A stretch of DNA of 64,000 nt, taken from the NCBI GenBank assembly GCA_963677935.2, contig CAXXEH010000003.1:3038001-3102000 (forward strand). Direction: 5' to 3'. Every line of letters begins with the position of its first letter. The stretch's first letter is position 1. Made by a program: the position numbers and the translations under genes. Below the pieces are notes generated by a model that searched no databases, was not told the origin of the DNA, and was given only the letters and a program-made list of their open reading frames with translations. This DNA comes from JAAFHB01 sp963677935 (lineage in GTDB: Bacteria; Bacteroidota; Bacteroidia; Bacteroidales; Prolixibacteraceae). Of this stretch, positions 43,568-52,207 are shown piece by piece.

Positions 43568-44329
43568 GTAGGCAAGGGGAATTTAACTTCGTTGATCTTC
43601 GATTCACCCCAAGCCTCTCACAGAACCGTGCTTGATAGTCTCCCATCACACGGCTCTTCTAATAGGTCATACAATATAAAGCTCATCCTTGTTAAAGTTG
43701 GCAAATTGCATTTCCTATTAGCTAACCCCTTTGCTCCATTCCCATTACAGGAACTTCCTCACTACTACGGGTTAGTCTGCCCCTGCATGATGCTTCGGTA
43801 TTTTGCCTCTAGGGTGAACCTATTGTGCATTTGGCTCCGCCGATTTACGCTTCGCTCCAATTCCCTTTGCTTTTCCAAACAGGTTCTCAAGTTCCGTAAC
43901 CAAGCCCGAATAAAGTTCTTGCCCTCTGTAGGACGCCTGCCGTTTAGCCAGTAAACAGGTTGCCGCTAAACTTATAACTCCGTCGTGTACTTCGTAGCTT
44001 TTGACAGGTTGTACCCCTTCTCGACACCTCTACAGCTATTTAATTTTGTTCAACTCCTACATTCATACCTGATTCCGTTTAATCGGAACCTTTACCTAAA
44101 CGCTCAGCACCATGACTTCCGCCCACTGGCGGACACCTTTAGGTGGTTTGATGCCTTCGCCTGCACGATGACACCGATGGTTCAACCTTACAACTGGCCT
44201 CCATCATCTCAATTACAGCATGCAGGTCTTCCTTCTTATTGACACAATACACGCAGGGGCGTATTGCGGGTTGCTTTCCTGTCGAACCCCACGGCTGTTG
44301 CTGCGGGCTGCGAACTTTCTTGTCCGCAC
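43568..44329 (-). mobile_element. ORF-less group II intron
   Basis: Read on the minus strand it starts GTGCGGACAAGAAAGTTCGC, near the usual GUGYG start. It ends with domain V (43623-43656, GAGCCGTGTGATGGGAGACT and on to ACGGTTC) and a domain VI-like hairpin, and then CCTTGCCTAC. About 762 bases: enough for the ribozyme but no reverse transcriptase frame, whereas mobile bacterial introns encode one in domain IV. Short plus-strand frames in this stretch are not genes. The 3' boundary may be off by a few bases. Confidence 0.8.
43623..43656 (-). ncRNA. Group II intron domain V
   Basis: A 34-base hairpin, GAGCCGTGTGAT on one side and AAGCACGGTTC on the other with a GGGAGAC-type tip. Its position, about 55 bases before the 3' end, is right for domain V, the catalytic heart of group II ribozymes. 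Confidence 0.85.
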
Positions 44330-44370
44330 CGAAACCCCAATTGACATATAGTTTTTGTTATAGCCCGTTT

Positions 44371-45123
44371 TCATTCATTTTCCTTTATTAGTTTGATCAT
44401 TTTCAGATGAATATGCTCAAGTTCATTGTCGTGATTTCCACAATTTGTCAGAACTTTAAGTTTAATCTTTTTGATAATGTCATCTAAGATTTTAATTGAA
44501 TTTTGTCCAACATTGTAATCGAAAGCTATAAAGTCAATCCACTTTTCATAATCGTCTGAATACAATTTGCTGTTTTTTAATAATAGAAACTCACATGGAA
44601 ACTGTTCAAAATATTTCCTACAGTCTTCGCTTATATACTCAGATAAGGCTCCGTCAGAGGTTCTTAGAACACTATTAAAAACAAATAAATAAAATTCTTT
44701 TGTTTCTTGGTTGTTTGTCAATACACTGTCAAGAAATGCAAAGGTCAATGTATCATCCGATACTGCAAATTTTCCTTGATAAAAAAGTTTTGAATATTTA
44801 TCAATGTTCGGGTGATTCAAATAAAATGCAATTGGCTTGTTATTAAGTGTGTCCACAAACCATTTATTTGTTGAATTTGGAAATTTCGCTGGATTATTCA
44901 TCTCTTGATTTTGGCAAAATACTGTCAATGAATCTTTTATTTTATTGTTTTCGGTTTTGTTTTTATTGTTATTTTCAAATTCATCAATAGCTAATCTGAA
45001 TTTCAAGGTGTCTGGTGCAATATCATTTTTCATAGCCTCCGCAAACCTCCATGTTTCATTGAAAAACCAACCTAAACAAAACGAAATTAATCCAATACTT
45101 ATATATACCAATGCTCGCTTCAT
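44371..45123 (-). CDS. Hypothetical membrane-anchored cassette protein
   Basis: 250 residues. One N-terminal membrane helix or uncleaved signal (ALVYISIGLISFCLGWFFNETW), then a soluble, Lys/Asn/Asp-rich domain (NNKNKTENNKIKDSLTVFCQNQEMNNPAKF). No recognised family. It follows the TonB-domain gene by 12 bases and sits in the same integron-like cassette; both products face the periplasm and may work together. Confidence 0.7.
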   Translation of the reverse strand: MKRALVYISIGLISFCLGWFFNETWRFAEAMKNDIAPDTLKFRLAIDEFENNNKNKTENNKIKDSLTVFCQNQEMNNPAKFPNSTNKWFVDTLNNKPIAFYLNHPNIDKYSKLFYQGKFAVSDDTLTFAFLDSVLTNNQETKEFYLFVFNSVLRTSDGALSEYISEDCRKYFEQFPCEFLLLKNSKLYSDDYEKWIDFIAFDYNVGQNSIKILDDIIKKIKLKVLTNCGNHDNELEHIHLKMIKLIKENE

Positions 45124-45135
45124 AGTGCCTAATTT

Positions 45136-45558
45136 CTATTCCATTTTAAACTTTATTGGGATACAGTATTTAACAGGCACAATCTGTCCGTTACATTTCC
45201 CTGGTCTCCATTTTGGCATCTTATCAATTATTCTAATGGCCTCATTGTCTGCAAGATTATATATCCCTCTTAAAATTGATTTGTTAGTCAAATTCCCATC
45301 TGTCTCAACGATTACAGATACATAGACAGTCCCTTGAAAATCGTCTTGTCCATCATTTGGCCATTGCATATTGTCGGCGACGAATCGTTTTAAAGAGTCC
45401 AAACCACCAGGGAATTCGGGAAGTTTGTCAACCATCAAATATACCGTCTGGTTTGTAAGTGTGTCAAACTGAGATTTACATACAGTCTTGGTAGAATCTG
45501 TCTGAGCAAAGAGAAAAACAGTCCAAAATAGAATAGAAATAGTCAGTAAATATCTCAT
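45136..45558 (-). CDS. TonB C-terminal-domain protein, secreted, without a membrane anchor
   Basis: 140 residues. A cleavable signal peptide (YLLTISILFWTVFLFAQ) is followed by a TonB_C-type domain: GGLDSLKRFVADNMQWP, GTVYVSVIVETDGNLTNKSILRG, NEAIRIIDKMPKWRPGKCNGQIVPVKYCIPIKF. Unlike true TonB it has no lasting membrane anchor or proline-rich spanner, so it cannot transmit force from ExbBD by itself. Such free domains are frequent in Bacteroidota. First gene of the second cassette. Confidence 0.85.
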   Translation of the reverse strand: MRYLLTISILFWTVFLFAQTDSTKTVCKSQFDTLTNQTVYLMVDKLPEFPGGLDSLKRFVADNMQWPNDGQDDFQGTVYVSVIVETDGNLTNKSILRGIYNLADNEAIRIIDKMPKWRPGKCNGQIVPVKYCIPIKFKME

Positions 45559-45575
45559 TGTCTTGTTTTTAAAAT

Positions 45576-45711
45576 GGGCTATAACGTTCCGCAGCTACAT
45601 GCAGGCGGGGATTTTTAGCAATAAACTATTTACGTATCAATATTTTACTTTTTCTTCTTTCCTTTCCCGCGAGCACCGAAACCCCGCTTGCGGGTAGGTG
45701 CTGTTATGCCC
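45576..45711 (-). other. attC-like recombination site of the third cassette
   Basis: Imperfect palindrome of 136 bases. Left arm GGGCTATAACGTTCCGCAGC..GCAGGCGGGG; right arm CCCCGCTTGCGGGTAGGTGC..GTTATGCCC. The arms pair apart from bulges, as in attC. The cores are CTATAAC and GTTATGC, and the TAA stop of the neighbouring gene lies inside the GCATAAC core, a common feature of gene cassettes. Confidence 0.7.
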
Positions 45712-46351
45712 TGTTTTTTTCTTTTTCATCTATTATCTTTTCAACTAAGTCTCTGAAAGTATTTAAGTCTCCAGCTAAGGTTTCAAATCTTTCTGGGTCA
45801 AAAATATTTATTGTATTTAAAAATCCTTTCTCTTTTCTTCTTCTATCAATTCTATCAATTGGACTTGTCCCTGTCAACGTGATTTCTTCTAATATAGGTG
45901 AAAAATATTTATCCAAATATTCAGTCAAACTTGAAGATGGTTTAAGTTCTGAAACATTAACGCCTTTTTCTTTTAAATTTCGCTTAATTGTCAAGAAAAC
46001 GCTTGCTTTTATACAAGGATGTCCGAATAAAGTCTTTGGTTGATAATTGTCCTTATGTGCATGTCTTGCAATCAATTTGCAGATATCAATTAGTCGTCTG
46101 TTTTTTGCAGGTTCTAAATTGTCATACCATTCTTTCTCTGATATGTTAACTCTGAACTCTTGGTTAAGGAACTGACTTAATTCTTTCCATCCAAGTAAGT
46201 CATTTGCCCATCTCCATTCTCTAATCGTCATTTCGGCTGTTATGTCCGCACAAGGGTCTGCTTCAGGGTCAAGTGGACTACAAAGTCTATGTTGTTCTTT
46301 GAAAATTTCAAGAACTTCTTCTGCCGAATATTTTTCTGTCGTGTCTGTCAT
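45704..46351 (-). CDS. Hypothetical cassette protein
   Basis: 215 residues from MTDTTEKYSAEEVLEIFKEQH. An in-frame ATG five codons upstream lies within the GTTATGCCC cassette core and is less likely to be used. Soluble, no signal peptide. The text TIREWRWANDLLGWKELSQFLNQEFRVNISEKEWYDNLEPAKNRRLIDICKLIARHA looks helical; I do not recognise the family. Stop codon within the attC-like site at 45711. Confidence 0.7.
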   Translation of the reverse strand: MTDTTEKYSAEEVLEIFKEQHRLCSPLDPEADPCADITAEMTIREWRWANDLLGWKELSQFLNQEFRVNISEKEWYDNLEPAKNRRLIDICKLIARHAHKDNYQPKTLFGHPCIKASVFLTIKRNLKEKGVNVSELKPSSSLTEYLDKYFSPILEEITLTGTSPIDRIDRRRKEKGFLNTINIFDPERFETLAGDLNTFRDLVEKIIDEKEKNRA

Positions 46352-46360
46352 TTTAAAATT

Positions 46361-46369
46361 GGGCATAAC
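46361..46369 (-). other. Cassette core site at the right end of the array
   Basis: GTTATGCCC on the minus strand, immediately ahead of the third cassette gene, as the cores before the other two cassettes. No second arm can be found to its right, so the upstream attC or attI is missing or decayed. Confidence 0.5.
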
Positions 46370-46842
46370 TAGTAAATAGCAGCAAGTTTATAGTACTTTT
46401 CCGTGCCCGACTATTTTCAATCTGTTGAAATTATTCATTTTAGACCTATTATTTCGTTTTATAGGCGAACAATTGTAACCTCCATTTTTATAAACGTCGC
46501 CCGGAAAAAGCTCGCGGTAATCCTGGAGTAAAAACAGAACGCCGATTGAACCTGACCGGGCGGATCAGAAACGGGTTTACAATCCGCTTTTCACGTGTTA
46601 ATCCGCGTTCCATTTATTTTCACTGAAATAACTAAACTTTTCACTCCCCCAAATTTATCAATATAAATTTGAATAATTTCAACCAAATGAAATTAATTAG
46701 CTGTTTTTTAACATGTTTTGAGCAAGGACTATAAAATGCATCTATCTTATGTACTATTTGGCAGATGCACTGTTTTTGGCAACAGGTGTGGTTGTTTTGC
46801 CAATAAGTGTAACATAAAAAGTAAAGATGGGATCACTGGCCT
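46370..46842. other. Intergenic region without genes
   Basis: No open frame that looks coding and no integrase. A run of inverted TTGGCA/TGCCAA motifs lies near 46760-46805 and may be palindromic debris. Confidence 0.4.
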
Positions 46843-46975
46843 CCCCCTCGTTTGCAACGAGGGGGTAATGGTCCGGAGTTTATAACTCTGATAAACATCC
46901 TCCATTTTAAAATTTATTGTCAAAGAATATCGTTAAAAACGATGTGCCCCTTCCCCCTCGTTGCAAACGAAGGGG
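46843..46975. repeat. MITE, copy B
   Basis: 133 bases, same plan as the copy at 39727: CCCCCTCG/TTTGCAA hairpin at the left, inverted end at 46953-46975 with one mismatch, and inner hairpins GAGTTTATAACTC and ATCGTTAAAAACGAT in which loop bases vary but stems are kept. It ends 12 bases from the stop of the 46988 gene. Confidence 0.8.
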
Positions 46976-46987
46976 ATTATTAGTTTG

Positions 46988-47680
46988 TTAATTTACCGCA
47001 GCAGAGGTCTCTGCAACAGCGCCCTTCCCCCGCCCGGAGTAATTTACTAAAGCTCTTGCATTTTTGTAGGAATTGTAAAAATCGGGATTGCTATCCTGAA
47101 ATAATAACATCAAAACATCAATCTGATCCTTAAGTAACTTCTCCTGAGCAGTAAAGGTACTTTCGATATTGTCGGTAGAGGTTTTGGATATGGTGGTGGC
47201 GACCCTCTTTTTCGGAATAGCCAACGCAAATTCCGTAAGTAATTGTTCCATCCCCTTCAATTCAGCGTCACCGATAAAATAGCGGGCCATATCGTCTTTA
47301 TAAGCAACAGCCATTCGATAAAGTAGCATGCCAATATCATACATTACAGAATCTGCTGCCTTTAACAGATCCGAAGGAGTGTAATCAGCCCTGGCTTTAA
47401 TATCCTCATTATTCACAGTTGAAGCATAACCTTTTAAAGCTGCCGAAAACTTCCTGATCATTTGGGTCAGCTTATCACGCTTAACATTTTTGTTCATGGT
47501 AAGTCCTGTGGTCTTAGCCTCCTGAACCTGCCTGTTCTGATTAATTATTAACAATCCTGATCTAAACCGTTCCTTTGCTGCTGCAAGATCATTTAATGAA
47601 CTTACCAGTGCAGAATTTTCGTCCAGCACCGTCACAACAGATCCGAACATTCTCAATTTGTTCAATTGCCGTTTATTCAT
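46988..47680 (-). CDS. Hypothetical helical protein
   Basis: 230 residues, no signal peptide. Predicted to be largely alpha-helical (NKLRMFGSVVTVLDENSALVSSLNDLAAAKERFRSGLLIINQNRQVQEAKTTGLT; DKLTQMIRKFSAALKGYAST), with a Gly/Ala-rich tail. I recognise no domain. Similar proteins seem frequent among the accessory genes of Bacteroidota, but I cannot support a function. Confidence 0.75.
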   Translation of the reverse strand: MNKRQLNKLRMFGSVVTVLDENSALVSSLNDLAAAKERFRSGLLIINQNRQVQEAKTTGLTMNKNVKRDKLTQMIRKFSAALKGYASTVNNEDIKARADYTPSDLLKAADSVMYDIGMLLYRMAVAYKDDMARYFIGDAELKGMEQLLTEFALAIPKKRVATTISKTSTDNIESTFTAQEKLLKDQIDVLMLLFQDSNPDFYNSYKNARALVNYSGRGKGAVAETSAAVN

Positions 47681-47835
47681 ACTGACAAAATTTATAGATT
47701 AATAATTTGCACCTAAACAGTGCGTTAATTTTACTGTATAAGTTACGACAAAAAATTTAAAAGAAATAAAGTATTTTTCATGTTTTTGAGGTGTTCCAAA
47801 TCAGTTTCAGAGGGTTTTGCAGGTTTATAAGTCAA

Positions 47836-48955
47836 CCTCTCCTTTTTGGGGACTTGCACTTCCGTCCGATTGAAGGGTTGTGCAGCGACGGGCTTTTGAT
47901 CGCGGACGGTTTGCGTTCGTACTTTTTATCCCGGGGTGGCACGATCCCGGATGTTTTTATTCATAACAAGATCTTGCCAGGATCGCTTACCCCGGGTTAT
48001 GATGATAAAGCCCATTCAGGGCTTTATATCCGAGTGTGTAAGAGACTGTCCATTAGTCACCCTCTCCTTTGGGGAGGGCTGGGGTGGGGCCTGACCAGTT
48101 CCGTCCGATTGAAGGGTTGTGCATCGCCGGGCTTTTGATCGCGGACGGTTTGCGTTCGTACTTTCTATCCCGGGGTGGCGCGATACCGGAAGTTTTTATT
48201 CAGAACAAGATCATTGCAAGGATCGCTTACCCCGGGTTATTAGGATATAGCCCATTCAGGGCTTTATATCCGGGTACGCATGGGCCTGTCTATTAGTCAC
48301 CCTCTCCTTTTGGGAGGGCTGGGGTGGGGCCTGACCAGTTCCGTCCGATTGAAGGGTTGTGCAGCGTCTGGCTTTTGATCGCGGACGGTTTGCGTTCGTA
48401 CTTTCTATCACGGGGTGGCGCGATACCGGAAGTTTTTATTCAGAACAAGATCATTGCAAGGATCGCTTACCCCGGGTTATTAGGATATAGCCCATTCAGG
48501 GCTTTATATCCGGGTACACATGGGCCTGTCTATTAGTCACCCTCTCCTTTTGGGGAGGGCTGGGGTGGGGCCTTGACATTCCGTCCGATTGAAGGGTTGT
48601 GCAGCGTCTGGCTTTTGATCGCGGACGGTTTGCGTTCGTACTTTCTATCCCGGGGTGGCGCGATCCCGGATGCTTTTATTCAAAACGAGATCTTTGCAAG
48701 GATCGCTTACCCCGGGTTATTAAGATATAGCCCATTCAGGGCTTTATGTCCGGATACCAGGACTTGTTTATTAGTCACCCTCTCCTTTGGGGAGGGCTGG
48801 GGTGGGGTCCTGACATTCCGTCCGATTGAAGGGTTGTGCAGCGCCGGGCTTTTGATCGCGGACGGTTTGCGTTCGTACTTTCTATCCCGGGGTGGCACGA
48901 TCCCGGATGTTTTTATTCATACCAAGATCTTTGCAGGGATCGCATACCTAGTATT
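47836..48955. repeat. Five tandem repeats of about 240 bases
   Basis: The marker TCCGTCCGATTGAAGGGTTG starts the conserved part at 47861, 48110, 48350, 48590 and 48827, giving spacings of 249, 240, 240 and 237. Each of copies 2-5 opens with CCCTCTCCTTT-GGGGAGGG. Units 2-4 are nearly identical; 1 and 5 are more diverged and the array ends in MITE copy C. Frames through it are interrupted once per unit, so it is read as non-coding. Confidence 0.85.
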
Positions 48956-49111
48956 CCCCTCGTTTGCAACGAGGTGTTAGTTGTCCTGAGTTTGTAACTC
49001 AGATAAATCATTTAATGACCTCAAAATACATTTGTTTATTAATATCGTTGCAAACGATTAGCCGTTACCCCCTCCCCGACTAATCGGGGCAAGCAGTTGC
49101 AAACGAGGGGG
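48956..49111. repeat. MITE, copy C
   Basis: 156 bases. Same plan as copies A and B, with inner hairpins GAGTTTGTAACTC and ATCGTTGCAAACGAT. The left end is damaged (CGAGGTGTT) and the right end has a 20-odd-base insertion with CCCCGACTAATCGGGG before GTTGCAAACG. It is the oldest-looking copy. Confidence 0.7.
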
Positions 49112-49268
49112 AGGGAATTCATCTATTTTAATCCTTGCTTCCTGCAACGTAGTTGCAAAATCTTTGTAGATAAATAAATTGCTAAGTCCTAAAAGCAAAG
49201 TAGTTGCGACATCTAAATATGCCTGCATTTTAACCGGATTTCAACTCTTTCGATGGGCAAAGAAATGT

Positions 49269-49300
49269 TTGTTGTACCCCTATTTTTTTAATACCTTTAA
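49269..49300 (+). promoter_or_regulatory. Promoter for the GH13 gene
   Basis: TTTG at 49269-49272, a 20-base spacer, then TACCTTTA at 49293-49300; the start codon follows 27 bases later. One mismatch to TAnnTTTG. Confidence 0.55.
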
Positions 49301-49326
49301 CCCTCAGATACCATTATCAAAATATC

Positions 49327-50709
49327 ATGACAAACCAACAACTCCGTATCATCCTTCTTTTTTCGGTTATCGTTCTGTTTTCAGGATGCAACCTCTTTAA
49401 GAAAGATAAACCAAAGGCTACATCTTACCCCGAATGGATTAAAAACAGTGTGATTTACGAGATCAATACACGTCAATATTCGCCCGAAGGAACCTTTAAG
49501 GCGCTCGAAGCTGACCTGCCCCGGATAAAAGAGCTGGGAATCGATATCCTATGGCTGATGCCCATCTACCCAATCGGTGAAAAAAACCGTAAGGTACCCG
49601 ATGGGGCAACAACAGGTCTTGGAAGCTATTATTCGATACGCGATTACCAGGCCATTAACCCCGAATTTGGGAATGCAGCTGATTTTAAAAGTCTGGTCGC
49701 CAAGGCACATGAAATGGGATTCAAAGTAATTATCGACTGGGTGGCCAACCATACTGCACGTGATCATAACTGGATTACAGAACATCCCGACTGGTATAAA
49801 AAAGATGAAAAGGGGGCTATCGCAACACCATTTGACTGGACCGATTGTGCCCAACTCGATTACAGTAAAAAAGAACTGCGCAAGGAGATGGTCAGCTCGA
49901 TGAAGTACTGGATTACAAATTTTGATATCGATGGATTCAGGTGCGATATGGCCGGATTGGTCCCTACCGATTTCTGGGAAGATACGCGCAGCGAACTTCA
50001 GAAGATAAAACCACTCTATATGCTTGCCGAGAATGAAGATAAACCGGAGATGGGCAATATGTCGTTCGATTCAAACTACGGCTGGGAGATGCATCACCTG
50101 ATGGCAGCAATCACACAGGGAAAGACGAAAGCGGGTGAGTTGTTGAAACTGCAGTCAAAAATCGATTCCACACTTCCCAAAAGAGCTTTTAAACTGAATT
50201 TCATCACCAACCACGACGAGAATTCGTGGAATGGAACGGCAAAGGAGAAATTTGGAAACGGTGAAAAATGTTGTGCTGTCCTAACCTATACTCTACCGGG
50301 AATGCCGTTGATTTATAGCGGACAAGAGGCCGGGATGACCAAAAGACTCCGGTTCTTCGCAAAAGATACCATTAACTGGAGTGACACCCGGATGATCCCC
50401 TTCTATAAAACACTGAACAATTTGAAACACAGGAATCAGGCACTTTGGAATCCACCCTATGGTGGAAAATTGGTTCCCCTCTCCAACTCCAATCCTGATA
50501 AAATTGTATCATTCCTGAGGTCATCTGAAAATGCGGGTGTAATTGTATTAATCAATTTGAGTCCCGATACAATTACCACGGATATCACAAGCGCGGTAGC
50601 TGATGGGAAATACATGAACACCTTCAATCGGAACAGGATCAATTTTAATGCTGATAACCGCCGATGTTACTTTGAACCGTGGGAATATATTGTGATGGAA
50701 AGGGAATAA
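49327..50709 (+). CDS. GH13 alpha-amylase-family lipoprotein
   Basis: 460 residues. The signal peptide ends at the lipobox LFSGCNLF (Cys about residue 21). The TIM barrel follows: IYEINTRQYSPEGTFKALEADLPRIKELGIDILWLMPIYP, VIIDWVANHTARDHNW, the nucleophile Asp in DIDGFRCDMAG, the acid Glu in MLAENEDKP, and the third catalytic Asp in ITNHDENSW. A small C-terminal beta domain is present. All three catalytic acids are there, so it should act on alpha-glucans at the cell surface or in the periplasm. It is monocistronic. Confidence 0.93.
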   Translation: MTNQQLRIILLFSVIVLFSGCNLFKKDKPKATSYPEWIKNSVIYEINTRQYSPEGTFKALEADLPRIKELGIDILWLMPIYPIGEKNRKVPDGATTGLGSYYSIRDYQAINPEFGNAADFKSLVAKAHEMGFKVIIDWVANHTARDHNWITEHPDWYKKDEKGAIATPFDWTDCAQLDYSKKELRKEMVSSMKYWITNFDIDGFRCDMAGLVPTDFWEDTRSELQKIKPLYMLAENEDKPEMGNMSFDSNYGWEMHHLMAAITQGKTKAGELLKLQSKIDSTLPKRAFKLNFITNHDENSWNGTAKEKFGNGEKCCAVLTYTLPGMPLIYSGQEAGMTKRLRFFAKDTINWSDTRMIPFYKTLNNLKHRNQALWNPPYGGKLVPLSNSNPDKIVSFLRSSENAGVIVLINLSPDTITTDITSAVADGKYMNTFNRNRINFNADNRRCYFEPWEYIVMERE

Positions 50710-51294
50710 GTAAATGGATTGAGAAAATAAGTAAGGAGAATAATAAGATGTCGTAAGATTGCTTCGCTGAACTTACAATGACCTACTTTGTCATCAATAT
50801 TTTTTTCTTGATTCCAAGATGAATACTCGCAATGATGGGTGGCTCGCGGCGAGAAGAGAGATGGGAAGGGATGGCGGTAGAGCCGCCATCACTTCCCATC
50901 TCTCTGCTAATCAAAGCATCTGTCATTGCGAGACCCAATACTAACAAGCACACCAAATTTTATGACAGCTAAGAAAATAATGAATGAAAGTGAGATTCCT
51001 CATTCCGTTGCACTGCATTCGGAATGAGGAATCTCCTTTTAAAAATAGCCAATAGAATGCTGTCATTAGTAGGAGCTCAGCGAATATTTAAATAAAATGA
51101 TTGCCATCCTGAGCGACGAAGCAATCTTTACCATAGATCTGCTTTCCTTGGTTACTGCAATTAAGCAATATTACAACATTTTATAGAAAAGGCTGAATGG
51201 AGAAATGTCTCCTGTTCAGCCTTTTTCGCATTCTCAACCTTTATCTATTTTTCTCTCACTTTCAATTTACTTTTATCTTTCAGCCATTAGACCG
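50710..51294. other. Intergenic region with long perfect hairpins
   Basis: No gene. At 50855-50905 there is a stem of about 22 pairs, AGAGAGATGGGAAGG with CTTCCCATCTCTCT and ATGGCGG/CCGCCAT inside. It is flanked by inverted CTCGCAATGA (50826-50835) and TCATTGCGAG (50924-50933). At 50992-51035 a perfect 16-base stem GAGATTCCTCATTCCG is found. These look like MITE or REP-type elements. Confidence 0.65.
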
Positions 51295-52053
51295 CTATTT
51301 CAAAAACTTCTCACGGCGCTGCAGGTTAGTCAAACCTCCAAGGAAGAAAATAACGCTTGCAATAGCAAGGAACAGCCGGCTTTTCTGGGAGATTTGTGCC
51401 CAGATCATTTCATTCATCTTGTCAGGAATCGAATAGGGGTTATGAAAAACATTCCATTGAGTCCGCCCAAGTGCATCACTAAACATCAACAAAAGAACCC
51501 CTATGATGATCATCACTACGGCAGTTCCATTCCCATTTTTGACCATTGTGGAGACCAAAAAGGCGAGTGATCCAAGAAACAGAACGGGGAACATCAGTTG
51601 CCACGACATTTCAAATACCGCGTAAGGGATCAACCCGTAATAGCCCACCCAGCAAAAAAGGTACAGAAAGAACCAGGTCAGTAAAAAGATCATCACCAGC
51701 CGCACCATCCATACTTTATAACGATAATCAGGAATCCCGAAGAGAATTTCGAGAATCCGGGTATCTGCGTCACTCTGAATGCCAAAAACAGTAGGATAAA
51801 ATACAAGTAGTATTCCCGGAATGATCAGAATGGCATAGACGGATGATGAATCATACCCTTGAGTCTGAAAAACCAAACGGATCGACAGTAGAATAAAAAA
51901 CACAAGCGCGGCAATCACAAACCAGATAAATCTTCCGGCAAAAATGATTTTAAGATTATAACGGGCCATTTTATAGACCAGATCGACCCAAAAGTAGAGT
52001 CGACTCTCTTTGGAAAATATTTTAACAGATTTATCCATTGTACTAAAATTCAT
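51295..52053 (-). CDS. ABC-2-type transporter permease
   Basis: 252 residues, about six membrane helices (WFVIAALVFFILLSIRLVF; VYAILIIPGILLVFYPTVFGI; LVMIFLLTWFFLYLFCWVGYYGL; LMFPVLFLGSLAFLVSTMV; AVVMIIIGVLLLMFSDAL; LFLAIASVIFFLGGL). No own ATPase; the ABC ATPase fused to the RND pump in the preceding gene of the operon is the evident partner. A 151-base spacer with a short repeat array separates them. Confidence 0.8.
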   Translation of the reverse strand: MNFSTMDKSVKIFSKESRLYFWVDLVYKMARYNLKIIFAGRFIWFVIAALVFFILLSIRLVFQTQGYDSSSVYAILIIPGILLVFYPTVFGIQSDADTRILEILFGIPDYRYKVWMVRLVMIFLLTWFFLYLFCWVGYYGLIPYAVFEMSWQLMFPVLFLGSLAFLVSTMVKNGNGTAVVMIIIGVLLLMFSDALGRTQWNVFHNPYSIPDKMNEMIWAQISQKSRLFLAIASVIFFLGGLTNLQRREKFLK

Positions 52054-52103
52054 TTATTTACATTAACAGATCGGGGCCTATTTTCTCCGGGTCACCCCGT
52101 CTC

Positions 52104-52207
52104 CCCTCTCTAAGTCCCACTTTCTCTAAGTCCCTAAGTCACTCCCTCACTTAGTCCCTTAGTCACTTGTCTCTTAGTCACTAAGTCTCTTAATCACTTA
52201 GTCCCTA
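52104..52207. repeat. Degenerate short tandem repeat (CTTAGTC/CTAAGTC)
   Basis: About 12 copies of AGTC(C/A)CT(A/T) in alternating CTAAGTC and CTTAGTC forms run up to and into the stop codon of the RND-ABC gene. Purely repetitive. Confidence 0.7.

Larger units (their letters stand above)
43543..44366 (-). other. attC-like site interrupted by a group II intron
   Basis: The right arm, with GTTATAGCCC (44357-44366), lies five bases after the stop of the 44371 gene. The left arm is GCACCATAACGTTCCGCAGC at 43543-43562, which matches the same end of the site at 45576 (ATAACGTTCCGCAGC). The intron fills the middle. Without it the site would be about 62 bases. The inner stem of the right arm is poorly preserved. 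Confidence 0.6.

Noticed and set aside
43523..44242. Plus-strand frames in the group II intron
   Set aside because: They lie antisense to the intron; the sequence is explained by the ribozyme, including domain V, and the translations resemble no protein.
47836..48955. The 240-base repeats as a CRISPR array
   Set aside because: Units are near identical over their whole length, without variable spacers.
47791..48980. Four similar frames in the 240-base repeats
   Set aside because: Because the unit length is a multiple of three, frames recur by chance; each unit has a stop and the text has no domain or signal.
37933..49111. Recurring CCCCCTCG units as a CRISPR array
   Set aside because: The copies are kilobases apart, inverted relative to one another within elements, and no cas gene is present. 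They are MITE ends.
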